This document shows, piece after piece, positions 1 to 3,911 of a DNA stretch of 5,294 nucleotides (the stretch's first letter is position 1; each line of letters starts with the position of its first letter). A program made the position numbers and the translations under genes. The notes under the pieces were generated by a model, which saw only the letters and a program-made list of their open reading frames with translations, was not told the origin of the DNA and did no database searches. The stretch lies in the NCBI GenBank assembly GCA_002371135.1, contig DFGB01000074.1, positions 85,781 to 91,074 on the forward strand, given 5' to 3'. The stretch is from Verrucomicrobia bacterium UBA3761 (GTDB taxonomy: Bacteria > Verrucomicrobiota > Kiritimatiellia > RFP12 > UBA1067).

Positions 1-15
1 AATACTATCCAGTGA

Positions 16-26
16 TATAATGGAGG
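16..26 (+). promoter_or_regulatory. Shine-Dalgarno site (and possible -10) before the transposase remnant
   Basis: GGAGG at 22-26 lies seven bases before the ATG at 34, the usual spacing for a ribosome binding site, and it supports choosing that ATG as the original start. TATAAT at 16-21, preceded by TG at 13-14, looks like an extended -10 box, but transcription from it would begin near 28 and leave the GGAGG out of the transcript. The two signals therefore cannot both work as drawn, and the -10 match may be chance. Confidence 0.4.
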
Positions 27-33
27 CGTGAAC

Positions 34-300
34 ATGTCAAGAAAAGCTGCAAAAGAGTCGCTTATAAAGCCGCCTCTCGCCCAAAGCGACGTGCAATACT
101 CGCCGAGGCATGCGAGAACACGGGACGCACAAAAGACTATGCCATAAGGCTGCTTGCCGGATCAAGGAAATTCGGCGAAAGGAAAGGCCGCGGGAAGAAG
201 TTTGGCAAAAATGTTTCAAAATGGCCGATTGCCGTTTGGAAGGAGGCTGGTGTACGTGTACGGCCCAAAACACTGGACGTGGCACTTGACGAACTTGGCT
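34..300 (+). pseudogene. Frameshifted N-terminal remnant of an integrase-type (DDE) transposase
   Basis: Reading starts at ATG 34 (M-S-R-K) but that frame closes early. The protein-like sequence continues in the -1 frame from about 42, so a single base seems lost in the A-rich run at 42-45. The shifted frame contains ILAEACENTG (96-125) and KDYAIRLLAG (132-161). These resemble, from memory of the family, the N-terminal helix-turn-helix of integrase-core transposases, typically ILDEFCxxTGYxRKYAIRLL. A basic linker and a tryptophan-rich segment (WPIAVWKEAG, about 222-251) follow, also family-like. Only about 90 residues remain of roughly 400 or more; the whole catalytic domain is missing, and the similarity stops where the inverted repeat at 301 begins. 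The frame stays open into later DNA, including tRNA genes, which is not meaningful coding. It cannot be an active transposase. Family assignment is moderately sure; no IS name can be given. Confidence 0.6.
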
Positions 301-372
301 TGAGAGTCGCAGAGTACGCAGAGAACTTTTCAACCTTTCAACTTTTTCTCTCTGCGTACTCTGCGCCTCTCA
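301..372. repeat. 72-bp inverted repeat, 24-bp arms
   Basis: The arms at 301-324 and 349-372 are reverse complements with one mismatch; the inner 17 bp (308-324 and 349-365, TCTCTGCGTACTCTGCG) match perfectly. The 24-bp loop is AT-rich and carries a duplicated TTCAAC. A further partial copy, TCTCTGCG, follows at 375-382. The motif resembles the CTCTGCGT/CTCTGCGCC intergenic repeats scattered through many PVC and environmental genomes (from memory). In RNA it would form a long hairpin from either strand. It abuts the broken end of the transposase remnant, so it may mark an insertion or deletion junction. It has no clear T-run and is not a good intrinsic terminator. Confidence 0.85.
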
Positions 373-542
373 AGTCTCTGCGATTAAAAAAATTATCTCC
401 TGTCTCTCCTGTTCTCCATGCTAAATCAATTTCATTATTTGCCAGAGCAATAAAACAACAAACCATACAAGAATCCACTCCGGTTGTTTTATCAACCACC
501 AATATGGCATTTCCATCTGCGTCCACCGAAATATTCGAAGAA
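373..542. other. AT-rich intergenic stretch without a convincing gene
   Basis: This stretch is clearly more AT-rich than the protein genes to the right. It contains a perfect 10-bp inverted repeat, ATAAAACAAC at 450-459 and GTTGTTTTAT at 483-492. A leftward frame is open from about 526 to 338 (62 codons, GTG start) but has no ribosome binding site, ends inside the inverted repeat and has no recognisable domain. It may be decayed sequence left with the transposase remnant. Confidence 0.4.
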
Positions 543-575
543 CAAAAAAAGAAAAACCGGAGTTCTCTCCGATTT
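543..575 (-). terminator. Intrinsic terminator of the tRNA operon
   Basis: Read leftwards, CGGAG-AGAA-CTCCG forms a five-bp GC-rich stem with a four-base loop (571-558). One G-U and three A-U pairs extend it to nine pairs. A T-rich tract of about 14 bases with a single interruption (556-543) follows directly. It begins 11 bases after the CCA end of tRNA-Phe and so closes the three-tRNA transcript. Confidence 0.88.
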
Positions 576-585
576 CGATGGAATT

Positions 586-661
586 TGGTGGCCAGGAGCG
601 GGATCGAACCGCTGACACACGAATTTTCAGTCCGTTGCTCTACCAGCTGAGCTACCTAGCC
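586..661 (-). tRNA. tRNA-Phe (anticodon GAA)
   Basis: The 76-base gene folds as a standard cloverleaf. The acceptor GGCTAGG pairs with CCTGGCC with one U-G pair, the discriminator is A, and the CCA end is encoded. The anticodon loop is CTGAAAA, giving GAA for phenylalanine codons; its stem has one G-U pair. The T arm has the usual TTCGATC loop. It is the last of three tRNA genes read leftwards, 14 bases after tRNA-Lys and just before the terminator. Confidence 0.97.
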
Positions 662-675
662 AAACCTGCTTGAAA

Positions 676-751
676 TGGTAGGGGCGCAGGGATTCGAACC
701 CTGGACCCAGTGATTAAGAGTCACTTGCTCTACCAGCTGAGCTACGCCCCC
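676..751 (-). tRNA. tRNA-Lys (anticodon CTT)
   Basis: The 76-base cloverleaf has the D arm GCTC/GAGC, the anticodon stem AGTGA/TCACT with loop CTCTTAA (anticodon CTT, reading AAG), and the T stem CAGGG/CCCTG around TTCGAAT. The acceptor GGGGGCG pairs with CGCCCCT, with a G1-U72 wobble at the end; the discriminator is A and CCA is encoded. It is the middle gene of the cluster, 18 bases after tRNA-Gly. A separate tRNA-Lys(TTT) presumably reads most AAA codons, but none is in the window. Confidence 0.97.
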
Positions 752-769
752 ATTCCAATCTTCGGTGAA

Positions 770-845
770 TGGAGCGAGCTAAGGGACTCGAACCCTCGAC
801 AACCACCTTGGCAAGGTGGCACTCTACCAACTGAGTTAAGCTCGC
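770..845 (-). tRNA. tRNA-Gly (anticodon GCC)
   Basis: The 76-base cloverleaf has a fully paired acceptor, GCGAGCT with AGCTCGC, the discriminator T usual for bacterial glycine tRNAs, and an encoded CCA. The anticodon stem CCACC/GGTGG encloses TTGCCAA, giving GCC, which reads GGC and GGT. The T stem has one G-U pair. The 5' end is placed at 845 rather than 846 because only this register gives a complete acceptor plus discriminator. It is the first gene of the operon, about 22 bases after the -10 box. Confidence 0.97.
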
Positions 846-867
846 CTGTTTGCCGAAAACGAGATAT

Positions 868-897
868 ATTATACCATAAACTCCGGGTGTCGCGCAA
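868..897 (-). promoter_or_regulatory. Sigma-70-type promoter of the Gly-Lys-Phe tRNA operon
   Basis: Read leftwards, a perfect TATAAT at 873-868 is preceded by TG one base away, making an extended -10. A weak -35, TTGCGC (897-892), lies 18 bases upstream. Transcription would start near 861, giving a leader of about 15 bases before tRNA-Gly. With the terminator at 543-575 this defines one self-contained transcript of about 320 bases. The poor -35 may be offset by the extended -10 or by upstream binding sites; the tandem array begins about 65 bp further upstream. Confidence 0.75.
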
Positions 898-962
898 GGG
901 GGTATTTTAATATTTTTTCATTTTCGAAACCATCGGCGGAGCCAGCCCGATCCAAATCCAAA

Positions 963-1091
963 GTCACACCTGTCAAACGACAAACGACAGCTGTCAAAAC
1001 AAGAAGTCACAGCTGTCAAACGACAAATGACAGCTGTCAAAAAGGCAAGCCACAGCTGTCAAAGAGGCGAGCGACAGGTATGAAGCGCGGA
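963..1091. repeat. Tandem array of three 43-bp units with CAGCTG-centred motifs every 21-22 bp
   Basis: Units lie at 963-1005, 1006-1048 and 1049-1091. Units 1 and 2 differ at only a few positions; unit 3 decays in its right half. Each unit holds two half-units with the core CAGCTGTC followed by A-rich sequence. Cores end at 974 (variant CACCTGTC), 995, 1017, 1038 and 1060, and a degenerate sixth ends near 1082, so spacing alternates 21, 22, 21, 22 and 22. Two cores are full 10-bp palindromes, GACAGCTGTC (986-995 and 1029-1038). Two-turn spacing would put all cores on one face of the helix, as expected for a cooperative operator or iteron-like site. Read leftwards the motif is TTTGACAGCTGT, containing TTGACA, but no good -10 sits at the right distance. 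The array lies between the end of the phosphoesterase gene and the tRNA promoter. No function is known to me. The flank at 898-962 shows nothing beyond AT-rich sequence near 903-925. Confidence 0.85.
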
Positions 1092-1129
1092 GAGATACGT
1101 GACGTTTCATTTCCGGCGGCAGGGCCCAC

Positions 1130-2518
1130 TCAAACGGCTATCCAATCCGACAGCAGGGTTTCGCTTGTCCGGCCGAAAGAATCCGCCGCCTGCACGGTAA
1201 AGCGCAAGGCCGGCTTGAAGTAGTTGGCGCTTTTCGTGCCAAGTTCGGCGAGCGAAAAGACGCATTCGACGCTTTCCGCTTCGCGTCCGGGCGGCAGGAA
1301 GCAGCTTGGCGCGTATACGCGCTTCATTTTTGCAACGCGTTCGCCGCCGCATTCCCTGACAATGGCGCCGACGCAGTAGTCATATGCGCGCTGGACGCCT
1401 CCCGCGATGACGGCGGAGGGGAAGACGGCTTTTACCTGCCGCACTCTGCGCCCCTTGCGGTCGAAACCGTCGAACGGACCTGTTGCAGAAACCGTTGCGC
1501 CCCCGGCAAACCGCGGCGGCGGCAAATGTTTCCCGCGCCAGGTCGTCCAATCCGCGCCAAGCGGCTCGTCGTGCACGAAATCGCGGCGCTGAATGGCCAT
1601 GCGGCCGCCCCAGACCGACACGAGCAGCCCTTCCTTGCCGCTGAAGCGATCCATCATCGGCATCTGCTTGAATTCGTCGAGCGCCGGCGGCCCGGAGTTT
1701 TCACGTCCGTAGACGGGATCGATATATCTGAGCGAGCCGCAGCCGACGGAAGTGAAAGCGCCGCGCCAGAATGCGCGCTCGTCGGTCAACGGATGGTGCG
1801 AATGGCCGGAAAACGCGACGGCGTTCGGGAAGGTGCCAAGCGCTCTCGCAGCGAAGCCTTTGTCATGTCCCCACGCCCAGTCGCCGTGGCACGTTCCCAT
1901 CGGGTGGGGATGCTGGATGTAGAAAAACGGCTTGGCGCCCTTGAGCTCCGCGCCGCGCGCAGCCATGTATGCTTCAATAGCGCCGACGCCGTCCCATGAA
2001 TCCCAATGCGCGCCGATGAAGGTGTAGCCCTTCACCGTTTTTCGCCAAATGGGTTCGTACGGCTCGCCGAACACGCGTTCCCAGACGGCGGCGCGATCAT
2101 ATGCGATCAGTTCGCAAGGCGCGACGTCGAGATTGGAATATTTGCCGCCTTCGATATCGTGGTTGCCGTAAATGAAGAGTTTTTCGACATTCGTCCCTGC
2201 AAAAACCGCATTCCACGCGTCGGCCACGCATTGCAACTGCGCTACAAGCCCCTGGTCGGCCATGTCGCCGGCGATTGCGACGGCGTCCACATCGCAGTCG
2301 CGAAAGAATTTGAATGCCTTCAACAGAGTTTCGACGCCATATTGCCCGGTGGTCTCGCGAACATGGATATCGCTTACGACGCCGAATTTCAAATCTGGTT
2401 TTGCAGAGGGACGGCAGACAATCGAAACGGGATCCGACTTGCACGAACCGCCGGAAGCAGGCCTTGTCCCAAGCGCGGCAAACGCCCCCGCGCCAAATAT
2501 AAAATCGCGTCTGGTCAT
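1130..2518 (-). CDS. Tat-exported calcineurin-like metallophosphoesterase
   Basis: The 462-residue protein starts with MTRRDFIFGAG, a twin-arginine (RRxFI) signal with a hydrophobic stretch to about residue 17, so it is probably exported folded with its metals. The two-metal calcineurin-like core is complete: D50-x-H52, GDMAD at 84-88, GNHD at 118-121, HPH at 203-205 and GHSH at 238-241. It should hydrolyse a phosphate mono- or diester outside the cytoplasm; the substrate cannot be read from sequence. Residues of about 340-462 look beta-rich and contain ADSFGRTSE near the end, like the Ig/FN3-type domain that closes similar enzymes. C26 lies near the signal end, but GGS-C is a poor lipobox. 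The ATG at 2518 is kept because the twin-arginine signal starts there; no Shine-Dalgarno site precedes it. It follows the symporter by 66 bp and may share its transcript. No intrinsic terminator is visible after it. Confidence 0.9.
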   Translation of the reverse strand: MTRRDFIFGAGAFAALGTRPASGGSCKSDPVSIVCRPSAKPDLKFGVVSDIHVRETTGQYGVETLLKAFKFFRDCDVDAVAIAGDMADQGLVAQLQCVADAWNAVFAGTNVEKLFIYGNHDIEGGKYSNLDVAPCELIAYDRAAVWERVFGEPYEPIWRKTVKGYTFIGAHWDSWDGVGAIEAYMAARGAELKGAKPFFYIQHPHPMGTCHGDWAWGHDKGFAARALGTFPNAVAFSGHSHHPLTDERAFWRGAFTSVGCGSLRYIDPVYGRENSGPPALDEFKQMPMMDRFSGKEGLLVSVWGGRMAIQRRDFVHDEPLGADWTTWRGKHLPPPRFAGGATVSATGPFDGFDRKGRRVRQVKAVFPSAVIAGGVQRAYDYCVGAIVRECGGERVAKMKRVYAPSCFLPPGREAESVECVFSLAELGTKSANYFKPALRFTVQAADSFGRTSETLLSDWIAV

Positions 2519-2529
2519 AGTCGCTTCGC

Positions 2530-2570
2530 GGAAGTAGGAAGTAGAATACAGGAAGCAGGAAGTAGGAAAT
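2530..2570. repeat. 7-bp-period purine array (GGAAGTA type), leader of the phosphoesterase
   Basis: Six heptads run in register: GGAAGTA, GGAAGTA, GAATACA, GGAAGCA, GGAAGTA, GGAAATG. The array stops 12 bp before the phosphoesterase ATG, so the mRNA leader reads as repeated UACUUCC, which is pyrimidine-rich and lacks any Shine-Dalgarno sequence. A related array precedes the symporter start at 3718. Confidence 0.8.
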
Positions 2571-2575
2571 GGCTT

Positions 2576-2588
2576 CTAGAGCATCTAG
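2576..2588. repeat. CTAGA-GCA-TCTAG palindrome over the symporter stop codon
   Basis: Five-bp arms CTAGA and TCTAG flank three bases. The element supplies the TAG stop (2587-2585 read leftwards) of the symporter. The same 13-bp design occurs twice at 3854-3893. No T-run follows, so it is not an intrinsic terminator. Confidence 0.7.
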
Positions 2589-3718
2589 CCCTTCATCTTA
2601 TCGACGATCAATGCAATGGCGCCGTCGCCGGTGAGATTGCAAGCCGTGCCGACGCCGTCGATGGAGAGATACGCGGCGATCAGGATCGCATAATGGTGCG
2701 GCGGGATGCCGAGGACCGACTCGGCGATCGGGGCGGCGGCGAGCACCATGCCGCCCGGCACTCCGGGGGCGGCCACCGCGAGAATGCTGATCAAAAATAT
2801 GAATTGCGCAAAGGCGGCAATAGACGGCGGACGGCCGGCAAGCACCGTGAAGCCGGTCGCGAAAACGACTATTTTCGCCATGCTGCCGGCGAGATGGATG
2901 TTTGCGCAGAGCGGCACGACAAGATCGGCGGTCTCTTCGCCGACGCCGTTCGCCTTCACCTGGCGGAGCGTCACCGGGATCGTCGCCGCAGAAGAGCAGC
3001 ACCCGAGCCCCGTGAAATACGCAGGCAGCATCGTCCAGAGCGCCTTGAGCGGATTGCGTCCGGACGCAATGCCCGCGACGAGATATTGCACGACCAGCAA
3101 AACGACCGTCGTTGCAAAGGCCGTCGCCGCGATTTTGAGGCTTTCGCTCCCGGCGAGGCGCAGTGTGCCGCGCGCCGACAAGTCGGCCACGACCGAAAAG
3201 ATGTAGAAAGGCAGCAAAGGGACGACGGCCTTTGAAATCGCAAGCGTCACCACGTCTTTCATTTCGTCGAACACCGAGGAGAGCGCCTTCGAACGCAATT
3301 TCGCCATGGCAAGCCCGAACACAAACGCAAGCGCCATCGCCGAGACGACGCCCATCACGGGCGGAATTTTCAAAATGAAATACGCGGGGAAACTCTTCGC
3401 GGCGTCTTGTTCGACCAGGGCGCCTGAAAGAATTCGCGGGAAGAGCGAATCTGCTACAGTGAAGCCGAAGACGCCGGCAAGGATGGTGGAAGCGTACGCA
3501 AGGGCCATGATCGCGACGAGCATTCTTCCGGCATTGCGTCCTGCGTTTGCTATCGCAGGCGTGACCAGACCGACGATAATCAACGGCACGGCGAACTTCA
3601 CGAGTTCGGCGAACGAGCCGCCGAACGAATTCAAAACCCGTATGGCCCCGCCCGGCGCGAAGGAGCCGAAAACCGCCCCGGCCGCCATCGCGACCAGCAA
3701 TCTCGCCAAATGACACAT
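2585..3718 (-). CDS. Sodium:dicarboxylate/amino acid symporter family (SDF/DAACS) transporter
   Basis: The 377-residue, very hydrophobic protein has the layout of the SDF (DAACS) secondary carriers, which bring dicarboxylates or amino acids into the cell with Na+ or H+. Visible landmarks are a first membrane helix at about 5-20, the serine-rich hairpin-1 motif CCSSAATIPVT (240-250), PLCANIHLAGS (269-279) in place of the helix-7 NMDGT region, the hairpin-2-like PGVPGG (318-323), and helix 8 with D354, N361 and D365 (NLTGD). Aligned by eye with the archaeal aspartate carrier GltPh, these are D394, N401 and D405, but R397, which holds the substrate side-chain carboxylate, is G357. Substrate may therefore not be glutamate or aspartate. 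Length is slightly under the usual 400-430. The ATG at 3718 is forced by an in-frame TAA at 3727-3725, and no Shine-Dalgarno site is seen. The metallophosphoesterase follows. Family is secure; substrate is open. Confidence 0.92.
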   Translation of the reverse strand: MCHLARLLVAMAAGAVFGSFAPGGAIRVLNSFGGSFAELVKFAVPLIIVGLVTPAIANAGRNAGRMLVAIMALAYASTILAGVFGFTVADSLFPRILSGALVEQDAAKSFPAYFILKIPPVMGVVSAMALAFVFGLAMAKLRSKALSSVFDEMKDVVTLAISKAVVPLLPFYIFSVVADLSARGTLRLAGSESLKIAATAFATTVVLLVVQYLVAGIASGRNPLKALWTMLPAYFTGLGCCSSAATIPVTLRQVKANGVGEETADLVVPLCANIHLAGSMAKIVVFATGFTVLAGRPPSIAAFAQFIFLISILAVAAPGVPGGMVLAAAPIAESVLGIPPHHYAILIAAYLSIDGVGTACNLTGDGAIALIVDKMKG

Positions 3719-3728
3719 GGAGAATTAA

Positions 3729-3776
3729 AGTAGGAAGGAGGAAGTAGGAAGGAGGAAGTAGGAAGGAGGAAGGAGG
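3729..3776. repeat. 14-bp tandem repeat (two heptads), leader of the symporter
   Basis: Three perfect copies of AGTAGGAAGGAGGA lie at 3729-3742, 3743-3756 and 3757-3770, followed by a partial AGGAGG. Each 14-mer is two heptads (GTAGGAA plus GGAGGAA), the same period and composition as the array at 2530-2570. It ends 10 bp before the symporter ATG. In the mRNA it reads UUCCUCCUUCCUAC, which contains CCUCC, the anti-Shine-Dalgarno sequence itself, rather than a ribosome binding site. Confidence 0.88.
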
Positions 3777-3794
3777 CGCTCGAGCGGCAAGGAG

Positions 3795-3836
3795 GCGCGG
3801 CTTTAGCCGCGCACGGGAAGGGCGCGAAGAGTCGCG
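3795..3836. repeat. Two adjacent GC-rich hairpins
   Basis: GCGCGGC-TTTA-GCCGCGC (3795-3812) is a perfect seven-bp stem with a four-base loop, of a type often found as scattered intergenic palindromes. A smaller hairpin, CGCGA-AGAG-TCGCG, follows at 3823-3836. Neither is followed by a T-run on either strand, so repeat-derived structure is more likely than termination. They lie in the 193-bp gap between the LamG-like gene and the symporter. Confidence 0.65.
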
Positions 3837-3853
3837 GCCGCAAGCAAGAGACC

Positions 3854-3893
3854 CTAGATTATCTAGAAGTTTTAGAAGTTCTAGACAATCTAG
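3854..3893. repeat. 40-bp inverted repeat built from two CTAGA-N3-TCTAG palindromes
   Basis: The outer arms at 3854-3868 and 3879-3893 are 15 bp long and complementary except at one position. Each arm is itself a small palindrome: CTAGA-TTA-TCTAG (3854-3866) and CTAGA-CAA-TCTAG (3881-3893). The element begins 18 bp after the stop of the LamG-like gene, where a terminator would be expected, but no T-tract follows in the leftward direction. CTAG is usually a rare tetranucleotide in bacteria, so its density here is notable. The related third copy is at 2576-2588. Confidence 0.8.
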
Positions 3894-3911
3894 AGCCTCG
3901 GGCAGACTCCG

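Noticed and set aside
338..526. Leftward 62-codon open frame between the inverted repeat and the tRNA terminator
   Set aside because: It has a GTG start without a Shine-Dalgarno site and a tail translated from the inverted repeat. Part of it looks protein-like, but I recognise no family, so it is described only as intergenic sequence.
279..650. Rightward open frame of 123 codons
   Set aside because: It is the tail of the transposase frame running by chance through the inverted repeat and antisense to tRNA-Phe.
586..661. Mobile-element attachment site at tRNA-Phe
   Set aside because: No duplicated tRNA 3' end and no integrase beyond the short transposase remnant are visible; the remnant's family is not known for tRNA-targeted insertion.
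963..1091. Short CRISPR array
   Set aside because: The similarity extends through the whole 43-bp unit with no unique spacers, half-units are only 21-22 bp, and no cas gene is present.
1526..1999. Rightward open frame of 157 codons inside the phosphoesterase gene
   Set aside because: It lies antisense to the conserved metal-binding motifs of the phosphoesterase and is a compositional shadow.
2006..3235. Rightward open frame of 409 codons across the phosphoesterase and symporter genes
   Set aside because: It is antisense to two genes with clear family motifs, is rich in Arg/Ala/Asp as expected from GC-rich antisense reading, crosses their intergenic gap and shows no domain or ribosome site.
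3854..3893. Intrinsic terminator for the LamG-like gene
   Set aside because: The hairpin is AT-rich and no run of T follows it in the leftward direction; it fits the CTAGA repeat family better.
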